Positions 35,183 to 45,132 of a stretch of 53,799 bases of DNA are shown in pieces. The stretch comes from an uncultured Prochlorococcus sp. Lineage in GTDB: Bacteria; Cyanobacteriota; Cyanobacteriia; PCC-6307; Cyanobiaceae. The first letter of the stretch is position 1. Every line of letters starts with the position of its first letter. The stretch covers positions 1 through 53,799 of the forward strand of contig CACHEM010000006.1 in assembly GCA_902578845.1 (NCBI GenBank). The letters run 5' to 3'. The notes below the pieces were generated by a model that was not told where the DNA came from, ran no database searches, and saw only the letters and a program-made list of their open reading frames with translations. The position numbers and the translations under genes were made by a program.

Positions 35183-36313
35183 TCTTTTTGTAGGATTTTC
35201 AATTAATAAGTTATGAGTTTCCTTTAATAAATTTGGTATATCTAATTTACTAGGACATTTAGGAACACATTCATTACATTCTTGACAAAATGAGGAATTT
35301 TTTTCTTCCCACCAGTGGCCAGCTTTTCCTATTAAATTGTATCTTTCTTTTGAAAATTCTAATTGGCCATAACCAACAGATATATTTCTTAAACGGAGTA
35401 TTTCTGGAATAGGCACTGCATTTGGACATGGAATACAAGATCTACATTGTTCACATTTGGTTGAGTTTAATCTTTCATTAGAAACTTCCTCAATTTTATT
35501 AAGGGCGCTTTTTTCAATTTTTGTAAGCTTCTCGAATGAGTTTCTAAGTTTATGTGCAAATTCAAAATCTTTTTTGTTTGTCGCCCCCAAGGATAAAGTT
35601 GTAATGCCTTTTGCAAGAAGAAATCTATACGCTAATTCTAATGGATGAAAAGGCTTAGAGGCCTCTATCAAAATATCACTTGGAGAATACAATCTACCGC
35701 CTTTATCTGCAGGTGATATTGCTAATACTCCCATACCTTTTTTTATAGCTTCCTCTGCTAAAGCAATCTTAGATTGATCTAAATAATGTAAATGAAGACT
35801 ACAAAAAGTAAAAACTTCACAGTTAATTGCATCTTTAATTAGTGAATAACTTCCGTGAGAACTAAAACCGACTTGATCAACTAGTTCCTTCTCAAGTATC
35901 CAAGATATGAATTTCTTTCCCTCTCCAACAAGAACCCAATCTAGATGTTGTTTTAAGTTGAGTCCGTGAATTGCAAGATTATTAATTTTCTCGCGATTTA
36001 AATTTTTAAGAGACTTTTTAAAATTATTTTTTAAAAATTCAAAATCACCCTTTGGTAAAACTTTGGAAGTAATCACCCAATTTTTTTCTTTTATATTCTC
36101 TTCTATTGCTAATTTTTTTATTGAATTTCCAATAAGTGATTCAGCATCACCATAAGAGGGTGCTGTTTCTATATGGTTAATTCCTACATAATATGCATTT
36201 TTTATTATGCTATACATTTTTTCGAGACTTTCAGTTGCTCGCATTGTCCCTAAAGAGAATAAGCTCACTTTCGCCCCTCTACCAAATGATCTTTTTTGTG
36301 AATTAATAATCAT
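35171..36313 (-). CDS. Aldo/keto reductase with C-terminal ferredoxin-like Fe-S domain
   Basis: A 380-residue oxidoreductase. The TIM-barrel part begins RGAKVSLFSLGTMRATE, with HIETAPSYGDAESLIG containing the catalytic Tyr and SKVLPKGDF. The C-terminal part has clusters of cysteines CEQCRSCIPCPNAVPIP and FCQECNECVPKCPSKLDIP, enough for two [4Fe-4S] clusters. Proteins of this layout are found in many bacteria, but their substrate is unknown. The start is ATG. It is divergent from ribE and converges with the PotD-like gene. Confidence 0.88.
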   Translation of the reverse strand: MIINSQKRSFGRGAKVSLFSLGTMRATESLEKMYSIIKNAYYVGINHIETAPSYGDAESLIGNSIKKLAIEENIKEKNWVITSKVLPKGDFEFLKNNFKKSLKNLNREKINNLAIHGLNLKQHLDWVLVGEGKKFISWILEKELVDQVGFSSHGSYSLIKDAINCEVFTFCSLHLHYLDQSKIALAEEAIKKGMGVLAISPADKGGRLYSPSDILIEASKPFHPLELAYRFLLAKGITTLSLGATNKKDFEFAHKLRNSFEKLTKIEKSALNKIEEVSNERLNSTKCEQCRSCIPCPNAVPIPEILRLRNISVGYGQLEFSKERYNLIGKAGHWWEEKNSSFCQECNECVPKCPSKLDIPNLLKETHNLLIENPTKRLWG

Positions 36314-36425
36314 CTAAATATGATCAATTTCTTTTTATTTACTCTTTAATTTATTTATAGTTGAAAATCATTTAAAGTAAATTAAAGTAAATATAAAATT
36401 TTGCAAAAATATTTTTCTTAAATCT

Positions 36426-37079
36426 ATGTTTACAGGAATAATTCAATCAGTTGGAAAACTAAGACAAGAAAAAAATATTTTAGAAATTGAAATTCTAGAT
36501 AATTTATTTGATATGGCAATCGGTGACAGCATAGCTGTTGATGGAATTTGTTTGACAGTTAAAGAGATTTTTCAAAATAAATTTACTGTTGATGTAAGTG
36601 AGGAGACATTAAAAAAAACAACTTTAGGAGTAAAGTCGAACCTGAATCAGATTGTTAATTTGGAGCCCGCTCTTAGGGTGTCTGACCGTCTAGGAGGGCA
36701 TATAGTAAGCGGACATGTTGATGGCCTTGGAACAGTTGAGAATATAGAAAAATTAGAGAAATCTTGGCTCTTATCAATAAAGTGGAAAAATATTAATTTT
36801 TCAAAATATGTAGTTAATAAAGGGAGTATTTGCGTAAATGGTATTAGTCTTACGATTGCAAAATATGAGCGGGAAGGAGAAATATTTACTATTGCGATAA
36901 TTCCTCATACTTGGCATAATACAAATCTGAATAAATTAAATATCGGTGACAGCGTAAACCTTGAGGCAGATGCACTAATTAAATATGTAGAGAAATTACT
37001 TTTATTTAATAAAAATAGTAATCAAGATTTATCTTCTAATAATATTTCTTCCGAGTGGCTTAAAGAAAACGGTTGGTAA
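36426..37079 (+). CDS. ribE: Riboflavin synthase alpha chain
   Basis: Enzyme that dismutates two 6,7-dimethyl-8-ribityllumazine molecules to riboflavin. It is 217 residues with two lumazine-binding domains. The first opens MFTGIIQSVGKL and has SIAVDGICLTVKEI; the second has GGHIVSGHVDGLGTVE and SICVNGISLTIAK. The ATG start is the conserved one. No FMN riboswitch is visible upstream. It converges with the cyAbrB-type gene, ten bases apart. The symbol ribC is also used. Confidence 0.97.
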   Translation: MFTGIIQSVGKLRQEKNILEIEILDNLFDMAIGDSIAVDGICLTVKEIFQNKFTVDVSEETLKKTTLGVKSNLNQIVNLEPALRVSDRLGGHIVSGHVDGLGTVENIEKLEKSWLLSIKWKNINFSKYVVNKGSICVNGISLTIAKYEREGEIFTIAIIPHTWHNTNLNKLNIGDSVNLEADALIKYVEKLLLFNKNSNQDLSSNNISSEWLKENGW

Positions 37080-37089
37080 AATATATTTT

Positions 37090-37443
37090 TTAATTTAATG
37101 GAATCAGATAAATTGTTTTTGACTCTTTTTTAAGATCGATTTTAAATTCCTGACCAGGTTCTAGACCTAATTTTTTGGTGTAGGCATGACCAATTAATAG
37201 GTTCCCATTGCCATGAACTTTAGTTTTGAATTCTGTCTGTCTGCCTCTTGAAGCTCTATTACCATTTTTCCCCAAACGACCATTTCCTATTTTGTAACCC
37301 TTAGCTTCGATAAGCGCCCTATAAAAACTTTTTCTTAAGATTCTTCCGCTAGGACCAACGTAACCACAACCTTTTGCTATCTCATCTTCAGATTTTTTAC
37401 TTAATAATTTTGCTTTTTCAAGAAGTTCTTTTCCTTCTAGCAT
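37090..37443 (-). CDS. cyAbrB-type transcriptional regulator
   Basis: A 117-residue AbrB-like DNA-binding protein of the cyanobacterial type. The conserved GYVGPSGRILRKSFYRALIEAKG tract (shown in part as GYVGPSGRILRKSFYRALIE) and the C-terminal basic and hydrophobic segment GHAYTKKLGLEPGQEFKI are present. Family members regulate nitrogen- and carbon-related genes in other cyanobacteria. The start is ATG. It is the gene just after ctaE in the opposite reading of the same strand, but separated by about 100 bases. Confidence 0.9.
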   Translation of the reverse strand: MLEGKELLEKAKLLSKKSEDEIAKGCGYVGPSGRILRKSFYRALIEAKGYKIGNGRLGKNGNRASRGRQTEFKTKVHGNGNLLIGHAYTKKLGLEPGQEFKIDLKKESKTIYLIPLN

Positions 37444-37540
37444 TATCTGACAAATTTCTAATTATATATTCTTACTAAAAAGTAGAACTGTGGCAATATA
37501 AATTAATAAAAAATATATTTAATTTTTTTAATTTAGTTTT

Positions 37541-38143
37541 TTACAAAAGATACAAGATAATAAATAAAATAACCCATATTCCATCTACAAAATGCCAGTA
37601 CAATTCAACAGCTTCCAATGGGAACATATTTTGACTAGTTAATCTTCCGCCATTAATTCTCGATTGCCAAGCAATAATTAAAATCATTAAAGTGCCTAAA
37701 GTGACATGTAATCCATGAAAACCAGTAAGGGCATAAAAAGTACTTGCAAATAAATTATCTGTTAATCCAAAGGGTAAATGAAAATATTCAAATAATTGAC
37801 ATATTAAAAATATAATTCCGAGAAAAGCAGTAATAAATAACCATTTTTGGGAATCAGAGTTTTTATCTTTGAAAAGTGCTTTGCCTGCTTTATGGAAAGT
37901 TGCACTACTAACAAGTAACAAAATTGTATTGAGTGTAGGTATTGGAAGTTCTAATTCATAAATAGCACCATCAGGTAATGGATTTACTGCTTTATAAGTT
38001 AAATAAGCAGCAAAGAATCCAGCAAAAGTCATTCCGTCCGCAATTAGGAAAGTTATAAGACCAAACATTCTGAAGTCTTCATGTGTTTCATTAACTTCAG
38101 AATTATTTTTTTGAATTTCTTTTGAGCTATCTAGAGTTGTCAT
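37541..38143 (-). CDS. ctaE: Cytochrome c oxidase subunit III
   Basis: Membrane subunit of the aa3-type oxidase, 200 residues with five helices. Blocks seen are FGLITFLIADGMTFAGFFAA, FYALTGFHGLHVTLGTLMIL and VELYWHFVDGIWVILFIILY. It is the short five-helix version. The start is ATG. It is last in ctaC-ctaD-ctaE, six bases after ctaD, so this is one operon. Confidence 0.96.
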   Translation of the reverse strand: MTTLDSSKEIQKNNSEVNETHEDFRMFGLITFLIADGMTFAGFFAAYLTYKAVNPLPDGAIYELELPIPTLNTILLLVSSATFHKAGKALFKDKNSDSQKWLFITAFLGIIFLICQLFEYFHLPFGLTDNLFASTFYALTGFHGLHVTLGTLMILIIAWQSRINGGRLTSQNMFPLEAVELYWHFVDGIWVILFIILYLL

Positions 38144-38149
38144 ATGTTT

Positions 38150-39775
38150 TTATTTTTGTTCAGAAATTTCTTTACCATAACCATAAGGTTCTTCAACTAA
38201 TGGAGCTTCTCCTTCCCAATTTTCTACTGGAGGTGGAGAAGATGTTAACCATTCAGGTGTAAGTGCATTCCAAGGGTTATCTCCTGCATCTTTTCCATTT
38301 CTAACGCTAAGGAATATATTAATTAAAAAAGGAATTGTACTTATAGCCATCAAAAGAGCGCCAAGGCTACTAATTTGATTAACGAACTGGAATTGAGGAT
38401 CATATTCTGCAACTCGTCTTGGCATTCCATTTAAACCAAGCCAATGTTGAGGAGCAAAGCACAAGTTAAATCCAATAAAGGTAATGATAAAATGTAAAAT
38501 TCCTAATTTTTCATTGAGCATTTTTCCAGTTACTTTGGGGAACCAATGATAAATTGAAGAGAAAATAATAAAAACAGTACCTCCATAAACTATGTAATGG
38601 AAATGAGCTACAACGAAGTAGGTATCATGTACGTGAATATCGAAAGGTACCTGTGCCAAAGCAACTCCTGTAATACCTCCAAAAACAAAATTTATAATAA
38701 ATCCGCAAGAGAATAGCATTGCACTATTGATGGAAATTTTACCTCCCCATAATGTTGCAACCCAATTAAAAAATTTTATACCTGTTGGTACAGCAATAAA
38801 TGCTGTAGCGATAGTAAAGAACAATCTCATCCAAGGGGGCGTTCCACTCGTAAACATGTGATGCGCCCAAACAACTAAACCTAAAACTACTATCCCCATT
38901 ATTGAAAAAACCATTGTTGTATATCCAAATAGTGGTTTTCTAGCATGTACAGGAAGTATTTCACTAACTAAACCAAAGGCAGGAAGGACCATAATGTATA
39001 CAGCTGGATGAGAATAAAACCAAAATAAATGCTGATAAACTACGACATTGCCACCCAAAACAGGATTGAAAAACCCTGTATTAGCGATAATATCGAAGCT
39101 AAGCAGAATTAAAGTGCCTGCTAAAACAGGAGTTGACAAAACAACTAATAAACTTGTCCCAAGCATTGCCCAACAATACATTGGCAATTGCATAAGTTTT
39201 AATCCTGGCCTTCTTAATTTGATAATGGTCGCTATAAAGTTTATTCCACCAAATATAGAACTGCCTCCAAGTAAAAGAACGCTAAGAATCCAAATAATTT
39301 GCCCCGATTGAGGAGTAGTTATACTTAAGGGAGGATAAGCCGTCCATCCAGCCTGAGCAGCACCCTCAACAAAATAGCTTGCTACAAGCATCAAACCTGA
39401 AGGAGGAATCAACCAAAAAGCCACCGCATTTAATCTTGGGAATGCCATATCTCTCGCACCTACATAAAATGGAATTAAATAATTGCCAAAAGCACCGTTA
39501 ACTACAGGTACTATCCAAAGGAATATCATTATTGTTCCGTGTAAAGTTAAAACTTGGTTATAAACATCTCTTGGCATAAAATCAGACATTGGACTAGCTA
39601 GTTCAATTCTTATAGCGCTCGCTAAGGTTCCTCCTATTAAATAGAAAAGAAAACCGCAAACTAAGTATTGTATCCCAATTACTTTATGATCAAGGCTAAA
39701 ACTAAAGTATCTAAGCCAGCCTTTAGGTTGAAGGCTTTCATTATTAGTTTTTTGTGGTTCAATTGATATCGTCAT
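38150..39775 (-). CDS. ctaD: Cytochrome c oxidase subunit I
   Basis: Catalytic subunit that reduces O2 at haem a3/CuB, 541 residues and about 12 helices. Ligand motifs are visible: LTLHGTIMIFLW (haem a), FWFYSHPAVYIMVLPAFG (CuB His and Tyr helix), WAHHMFTSGTPP (CuB His pair) and HFHYIVYGG (haem ligands). The conserved HDTYFVVAHFHYIVYGGT block is present. The start is ATG, overlapping the ctaC stop by four bases. It is an A-type oxidase by these motifs. Confidence 0.98.
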   Translation of the reverse strand: MTISIEPQKTNNESLQPKGWLRYFSFSLDHKVIGIQYLVCGFLFYLIGGTLASAIRIELASPMSDFMPRDVYNQVLTLHGTIMIFLWIVPVVNGAFGNYLIPFYVGARDMAFPRLNAVAFWLIPPSGLMLVASYFVEGAAQAGWTAYPPLSITTPQSGQIIWILSVLLLGGSSIFGGINFIATIIKLRRPGLKLMQLPMYCWAMLGTSLLVVLSTPVLAGTLILLSFDIIANTGFFNPVLGGNVVVYQHLFWFYSHPAVYIMVLPAFGLVSEILPVHARKPLFGYTTMVFSIMGIVVLGLVVWAHHMFTSGTPPWMRLFFTIATAFIAVPTGIKFFNWVATLWGGKISINSAMLFSCGFIINFVFGGITGVALAQVPFDIHVHDTYFVVAHFHYIVYGGTVFIIFSSIYHWFPKVTGKMLNEKLGILHFIITFIGFNLCFAPQHWLGLNGMPRRVAEYDPQFQFVNQISSLGALLMAISTIPFLINIFLSVRNGKDAGDNPWNALTPEWLTSSPPPVENWEGEAPLVEEPYGYGKEISEQK

Positions 39776-40575
39776 AAATTTATCTCTGGCTTTTTATTTT
39801 TGTTAAACCATTCTTCGTAATCAGATTCTTCTTCAACAATTATGGAGGCTCTCATACCTCCATGATATGGGCCACATAATTCTGCGCAAATTATCGGATA
39901 TTTACCAACTTTTGTAGGAGTAAAATTTAGAATAGTTGGTTGTCCGGGAATAATATCCTGTTTAATTCTGAACTCTGGAACCCAAAAAGCATGAATGACA
40001 TCTTTGGATTCCATTTTCATTGATACTTTTTGATCAACAGGAACGTGTAGTTCTCCTGATATGAAATTGCCCTTGGGATAATTGAATAGAAATGCAAATT
40101 GCATAGCTGAAACTTCAATTGATAAATTATTTATTGCTATTTCATTATCAGAAGTTTGACTTATTCCAGCCCAAATTTTTTCAGCGTTAGAACTCATCAT
40201 TTCGTGGTTATGATTTAGTTCTTTCATCCCTCCCATTCGATCGTAGATGTTGTAGCTATATAATCCTATAAATAAAACAATTATTGAAGGGATAATTGTC
40301 CATACAATTTCTAAGCTTAAATTCCCCTCTAAAGCTATACCATCGCCTATCTGATCATTTCTTTTCCTAAACTTATATAAGCTATAAATAACTGCTATTG
40401 TCATTCCTATAAAAATAATTAATCCAATGATGAAAAGAATTTTAAAAAGTTCATCATAAATTGGTGCATTAATACTTGCTTCCGCTGGGAGTAAATTTAC
40501 ATTAAAACCAATCCAAAATGATATAGCAAAAACGAGTGAAATAATTAGTATTAAATAAATATTTTTATTTAACAA
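39772..40575 (-). CDS. ctaC: Cytochrome c oxidase subunit II
   Basis: CuA-carrying subunit, 267 residues. An N-terminal hydrophobic signal/anchor precedes a second helix (FIGLIIFIGMTIAVIYSLYK region), then a periplasmic or lumenal cupredoxin domain. The CuA motif is CAELCGPYHGGM (C-x3-C-x3-H-x2-M), with the upstream His in DVIHAFWVPEF. The start is ATG. It leads the ctaCDE operon and is divergent from ctaA across 214 bases, in which I see only AT-rich sequence and no named structure. Confidence 0.97.
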   Translation of the reverse strand: MLNKNIYLILIISLVFAISFWIGFNVNLLPAEASINAPIYDELFKILFIIGLIIFIGMTIAVIYSLYKFRKRNDQIGDGIALEGNLSLEIVWTIIPSIIVLFIGLYSYNIYDRMGGMKELNHNHEMMSSNAEKIWAGISQTSDNEIAINNLSIEVSAMQFAFLFNYPKGNFISGELHVPVDQKVSMKMESKDVIHAFWVPEFRIKQDIIPGQPTILNFTPTKVGKYPIICAELCGPYHGGMRASIIVEEESDYEEWFNKNKKPEINL

Positions 40576-40789
40576 TTGATCTCTAAAAATTAGTATATAT
40601 ATTTCAAGATATTCAATTTTTTTAATCCTGCATCGTTTGTTAAAAGAAAAACATTTAAATTCACAACTTCTTAAGATTTTTGAAATAAAAGGCGTATTAT
40701 TAATAACTTTTTAGAGTTAATTGTCAGGGAAAAAAGATTAAATTAGTAAATTATTTTTTAAATTAAACATATTTATTTTTAATTAATGT

Positions 40790-41764
40790 TTGGTTTTTGA
40801 ATCCAATTTATTATGCAAAATAAAAGGTTTTATCCATTTGATTAATAACCAATTATATAAATCAAAATATCTAACAATTTTTAAAAGGTTGGGAAATCAT
40901 AGTGTACTTGCACTAATTGCACTAATCGTAATTGGAGGTGCTACGAGAGTCATGGATGCGGGACTTGCATGTCCAGATTGGCCATTATGTTATGGATCAT
41001 TTTTGCCTTTTCATCATATGAACCTAAGAGTATTTCTAGAGTGGTTTCATCGTTTAGATGCTTTTCTGGTTGGAATATTAATTCTTTTTAAATTTGCCCT
41101 TTCAATTATTTGGAAAAATGAAATTCCAAATTGGTTACCTAAAACTTATTCATTTTTACTTTTTCTCGTTATTGTTCAAGGATCTTTTGGAGCTTTAACA
41201 GTAATAAACCTGCTTGATTCATTTACTGTTACTGGCCATCTTTTAATAGCTTTTCTACTTCTCATCACAACAATTTCAATAAATCAAAATTTAGAAAATG
41301 ACGACATAGAAGAGCCATTAATTTGGTGGAGATTATTGTTGTTTGTTCCTCTTTTACTTAGTCTGATTCAATCTTTTATTGGAGTAAGGCTTTCATCAAC
41401 CTGGTCAGCACAAATTTGCTTATCTTTTAATAAACAATGTCTAATTCTAAATACTCATAAATTATTTGCTTTTCCAATTGCTTTTTCAATTCTATTGATT
41501 ATTGCTACCGCAATTTATAAGAGAAGTTTGCTTAATGAAAATTGGAAATATCTCTCCGCACTTATTTTTCTCTTGTTTTCCCAAATTGCTTTTGGTGTTT
41601 TAAGTCTTAAAACAAATTTGAATGAACCTATTTTTATTATTGGTCATCAACTTAACGCTTCTTTATTTATTGCGATATTAACAACATTAATTTTTAGAAA
41701 TCCCTTTACCAAAAAGGGTCTAAACCACTCCCTAAATTCCCAAATGGTCGGTATCAATTCATGA
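40790..41764 (+). CDS. ctaA: Haem A synthase
   Basis: COX15/CtaA-type membrane enzyme that oxidises haem O to haem A, 324 residues and about eight helices. The signature is [21 protein letters not shown] followed by the FHHMN and WFHRLDAF His-containing segments, with [11 protein letters not shown] and [11 protein letters not shown] in the second half. The start is uncertain: I use the TTG, but the first 30 residues before [12 protein letters not shown] are unusual and a later start is possible. It overlaps ctaB by four bases (ATGA), so the two are translationally coupled. Confidence 0.9.
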   Translation: MVFESNLLCKIKGFIHLINNQLYKSKYLTIFKRLGNHSVLALIALIVIGGATRVMDAGLACPDWPLCYGSFLPFHHMNLRVFLEWFHRLDAFLVGILILFKFALSIIWKNEIPNWLPKTYSFLLFLVIVQGSFGALTVINLLDSFTVTGHLLIAFLLLITTISINQNLENDDIEEPLIWWRLLLFVPLLLSLIQSFIGVRLSSTWSAQICLSFNKQCLILNTHKLFAFPIAFSILLIIATAIYKRSLLNENWKYLSALIFLLFSQIAFGVLSLKTNLNEPIFIIGHQLNASLFIAILTTLIFRNPFTKKGLNHSLNSQMVGINS

Positions 41765-42762
41765 ACAGTAGTAACTTAGAAAACTTGAACTATAAATCTT
41801 CAATAAGGAATGAAGTTGTACCTTCAAGAAAAAGGTTAACTTTACCCCCTTGGCTTGAAGTAGCAAAACCTAGATTAATACCACTTTTATTGGCAACAAC
41901 TTTGGGAGGAATGGCTTTAACAGAAGAATGGCCTTTGTCTTCCCCGAAACTTATCTGTACTTTAGGAGGAGGCGCTTTGGCAGCAGCAGCAGCAGGAGCT
42001 CTTAATTGCTTGTGGGAAATGGAATTAGATAAAAGGATGACGAGAACTAGCAAAAGAGCTTTACCAGCAGGAAAGTTATCATCTGAGACTGTATTTTTAG
42101 CGGCCGTATCATGTACTTTGGCAGCTTCCATGCTTTTAGTAAGTGGTGTAAATTATTTGGCTGCGGGTTTAACTCTTCTTGGTTTATTTAGCTACGTAAT
42201 TTTATATACAGTTATTTTAAAACCTCGTACAACAAAAAATATTGTTTTCGGAGGAATTGCTGGTGCAATACCACCTTTAGTTGGAGCATCTGCTGCAACA
42301 GGGCATGTAGGCCTTAGTGGTTGGTGGTTGTTTGGTTTAGTAATGTTATGGACCCCAGCTCATTTTTGGGCACTTGCAATTTTGTTGAAGGATGATTACG
42401 CATCTGTTGGTATTCCTATGCTTCCGTCTGTTAAAGGATCTGTCTTTACTGCAAAAGCGATTTCTCGTTACGGATGGGCAACAGTTCTAATGAGTATTAT
42501 GGGAGTTTTTGCTTTACCTGAAGGGGGTCTCTTATACGGAATTATGTTATTACCATTTAATGGAAGACTTTTGCAATTAATAAATGAATTAAAGAAATCT
42601 CCTGATGATCTTTCAAGAGCAAAGTCTCTTTTTAGGTGGTCTATTCTATATATGTTTGGCATTTGTCTTTTGTTATTAATTTCCAGAACCCAACTATCCG
42701 TAGAATTTGAGCAGCAATCTACGCAAATATTTTTATCTATAGTATCTCTGCTTAGTAATTAA
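41761..42762 (+). CDS. ctaB: Protohaem IX farnesyltransferase (haem O synthase)
   Basis: UbiA-fold membrane enzyme that adds farnesyl to haem b, 333 residues. It shows [17 protein letters not shown], the Asp-rich [20 protein letters not shown] tract and [18 protein letters not shown] near residue 200. The N-terminal 30 residues are extra but plausible. The start is ATG, overlapping the ctaA stop. With ctaA and the divergent ctaCDE, the whole A-type oxidase assembly set is in 5 kb. Confidence 0.96.
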   Translation: MNSSNLENLNYKSSIRNEVVPSRKRLTLPPWLEVAKPRLIPLLLATTLGGMALTEEWPLSSPKLICTLGGGALAAAAAGALNCLWEMELDKRMTRTSKRALPAGKLSSETVFLAAVSCTLAASMLLVSGVNYLAAGLTLLGLFSYVILYTVILKPRTTKNIVFGGIAGAIPPLVGASAATGHVGLSGWWLFGLVMLWTPAHFWALAILLKDDYASVGIPMLPSVKGSVFTAKAISRYGWATVLMSIMGVFALPEGGLLYGIMLLPFNGRLLQLINELKKSPDDLSRAKSLFRWSILYMFGICLLLLISRTQLSVEFEQQSTQIFLSIVSLLSN

Positions 42763-42798
42763 ATTAGATGTAAAATGTTTTTTAAGTAAATATTAAGT

Positions 42799-43818
42799 TT
42801 GATGAATTATATAAAAGTTAAAGGGCTCTCAAAATCTTATTCAGATATCAATGCATTAAAAAATTTATCGATGGAAATTGAAGCTGGCACCTTATTCGGA
42901 ATACTAGGTCCAAATGGTGCTGGTAAATCAACACTAATAAAAATACTAGCTACTTTAATAGAGCCTGATAGTGGAGAAGTTTTTATAAATAATATTAATC
43001 TGATAAAAAATTCAAGGAAAATTAGAGAATTAATTGGTTATGTTGCCCAAGACATTTCACTTGATAAAATATTAACTGGAAGAGAGCTTTTGGATTTTCA
43101 ATCAGATTTATATCACATCAACAAAAACAAAAAATTTGAAAGGATAAAGAAATTAATAGATCAATTAGAAATGAATGATTGGATTGATCGTAAGTGCGGA
43201 ACTTATTCAGGGGGAATGAAAAGAAGAATAGATCTGGCAGCTGGACTTTTACATTTGCCCCAAGTATTAATTTTGGATGAACCTACAGTTGGTTTAGATA
43301 TTGAGAGTAGAAATATTATATGGCAACTTTTGAAAGATTTGAGAAATAATGGAATGACCATTATTTTAAGCAGTCACTATCTTGATGAAATAGATAAATT
43401 GGCAGACAGGTTAGTGATAATTGATGATGGAAGAGTTATAGCACAAGGGACTCCTGCAGAGCTCAAAAATAAATTAGGAGGAGATAGAGTAACTTTGAAA
43501 GTAAGAGAATTTAGTAATCAGGAAGAGGCAAAAAATATATGTCAAATTTTATCTTCAATAGATGGAATTAGTCAGATTATCATAAATGAAGCTCAAGGTT
43601 TCTCGATAAATTTTGTAGCAGATAAGGAAAAAGATTTACTTACGAAGCTAAAAGTGGAATTGGCCTTCTCAAATTTTGAAATTTTTTCTCTTACCCAAAG
43701 TCAGCCAAGCTTGGATGATGTATATCTACAGGCAACTGGGAAAACATTATTGGATGCTGAAATTTCTATGGCAGGGAAAAGAGACCTAAAAAAAGAATCA
43801 AAGCAATCCATGCGATAA
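42799..43818 (+). CDS. ABC-2-type exporter ATP-binding protein (DrrA/CcmA-like)
   Basis: A 339-residue ATPase. Walker A is GPNGAGKSTLIKILA, the signature is YSGGMKRRIDLAAGL, Walker B is VLILDEPTVGLD and the switch His is in LSSHYLDEID. A C-terminal regulatory domain follows (FSLTQSQPSLDDVYLQATGK). This is the drug-exporter/daunorubicin-resistance class that works with ABC-2 permeases; its permease follows 47 bases downstream. It is the first of three genes after ctaB. The substrate is unknown. Confidence 0.93.
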   Translation: MMNYIKVKGLSKSYSDINALKNLSMEIEAGTLFGILGPNGAGKSTLIKILATLIEPDSGEVFINNINLIKNSRKIRELIGYVAQDISLDKILTGRELLDFQSDLYHINKNKKFERIKKLIDQLEMNDWIDRKCGTYSGGMKRRIDLAAGLLHLPQVLILDEPTVGLDIESRNIIWQLLKDLRNNGMTIILSSHYLDEIDKLADRLVIIDDGRVIAQGTPAELKNKLGGDRVTLKVREFSNQEEAKNICQILSSIDGISQIIINEAQGFSINFVADKEKDLLTKLKVELAFSNFEIFSLTQSQPSLDDVYLQATGKTLLDAEISMAGKRDLKKESKQSMR

Positions 43819-43865
43819 AAAAATTTTGGTTAACTAACTATAATGAATACTAATTACTACTAATT

Positions 43866-44690
43866 ATGGAATTACAACAGTATAATTTATTTTTTTTATA
43901 TCAAGAAACATTTGCCTTAACAAAGAGATTATTTATTCAATTAAAAAGAAGACCATCAACTCTTTTAGCAGGAATATTACAACCAATAATTTGGCTTTTT
44001 TTATTTGGGGCATTATTTTCTAAAGCTCCTGAAGGTTTTTTACCAGGAGTTGATTCTTATGGGAATTTTTTAGGAGCAGGACTTATTGTTTTTACTGCTT
44101 TTAGCGGAGCCCTAAACTCTGGTCTTCCTTTAATGTTTGATAGAGAGTTTGGATTTCTTAATAGATTACTTGTGGCTCCCTTGACCAGTAGATTATCCAT
44201 AGTTTTATCTTCTTTTTTTTACATAACAATCTTGAGCTTTGTTCAGAGTATTGTAATAATGATTGTTTCATACATTTTGGGTTATGGATGGCCCAACTTA
44301 TATGGTTTAGGAATTGTATTTACAACACTAATTTTACTAGTTCTTTTTGTGACATCAATAAGTTTATGTTTAGCGTTTGTTTTGCCGGGACATATTGAAT
44401 TAATCGCTCTTATATTTGTAATAAATTTACCTCTTCTATTTGCGAGTACTGCTTTGGCTCCAATCTCTTTTATGCCAAATTGGTTGGGATGGTTAGCTTC
44501 ATTAAATCCATTAACTTTTGCTATTGAACCTATTAGGACTGCCTATACACAAACTATGGATTTAGAATTAGTGGCTTTACATGCCCCATATGGTGATTTA
44601 ACTTGTAAGAGTTGTATCTCAATTTTATTTTCTTTAACAGTTTTCTCCTTGATTATCATAAGGCCTCTGTTAAATAGAAAGTTAAATTAG
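43866..44690 (+). CDS. ABC-2-type exporter permease
   Basis: A 274-residue permease with about six helices. The N-terminal amphipathic FALTKRLFIQLKRRPSTLLA helix is followed by QPIIWLFLFGALF, then the ABC-2 core FDREFGFLNRLLVAPLTSRL and ASTALAPISFMPNWLGWLAS. LNPLTFAIEPIRTAYTQ near the end is diagnostic. A TATAAT at 43839-43844 in the gap before it could give a separate start, though joint transcription with the ATPase is more likely. Confidence 0.93.
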   Translation: MELQQYNLFFLYQETFALTKRLFIQLKRRPSTLLAGILQPIIWLFLFGALFSKAPEGFLPGVDSYGNFLGAGLIVFTAFSGALNSGLPLMFDREFGFLNRLLVAPLTSRLSIVLSSFFYITILSFVQSIVIMIVSYILGYGWPNLYGLGIVFTTLILLVLFVTSISLCLAFVLPGHIELIALIFVINLPLLFASTALAPISFMPNWLGWLASLNPLTFAIEPIRTAYTQTMDLELVALHAPYGDLTCKSCISILFSLTVFSLIIIRPLLNRKLN

Positions 44691-44697
44691 AAATTTT

Positions 44698-45129
44698 ATG
44701 CTTTTAAAAAATCATTTAATAAAAATTTTTAAACAAGCCTCTTTAGAAAATAATTTTTTGCTTAAAGAAAATGTTGTTCTTAAGTGGGTCCATAGATTTG
44801 GGATTGATTCATTAAATGATTTATTAATCCATAGTTCACTGCAAAAAGAAAATCAGCGTGAAGAAGAAAATCAAGAACAGATTTCTTTAATTGATGAAGT
44901 ACATGAAGAAAATCAAGAACAAATTAAGCTTGAATTATCAAAAACTTCTGAAAATATTGAAGAAACAAAGTGGGAATCAAATGGCCTGGAAACTTCTAGC
45001 AGCAATGAAATATCTAGCAAAAATCAAAATTCTGATAAAATAAATCAATTTACTGAAACCCCAAAATTACCCCTACCTTATATTAAAAATTTAAGAAAGT
45101 GGATTAACAACGATAAAAAAGCTAGTTAG
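44698..45129 (+). CDS. Hypothetical Glu/Asn-rich protein downstream of ABC exporter
   Basis: A 143-residue protein in two halves. The N-terminal 45 residues look helical and basic (LLKNHLIKIFKQASLENNFL, then LKWVHRFGIDSLNDLLI). The rest is acidic and low in complexity, with two copies of EENQEQI separated by about 20 residues, ending PLPYIKNLRKWINN. There is no membrane segment. It is seven bases after the permease stop and converges with groEL. I do not recognise a family. Confidence 0.6.
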   Translation: MLLKNHLIKIFKQASLENNFLLKENVVLKWVHRFGIDSLNDLLIHSSLQKENQREEENQEQISLIDEVHEENQEQIKLELSKTSENIEETKWESNGLETSSSNEISSKNQNSDKINQFTETPKLPLPYIKNLRKWINNDKKAS

Positions 45130-45132
45130 CTT

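Noticed and set aside
40576..40789. The 214-base divergent gap between ctaC and ctaA as a possible small RNA or gene.
   Set aside because: Only AT-rich sequence without a stable hairpin, coding pattern or recognised RNA motif.
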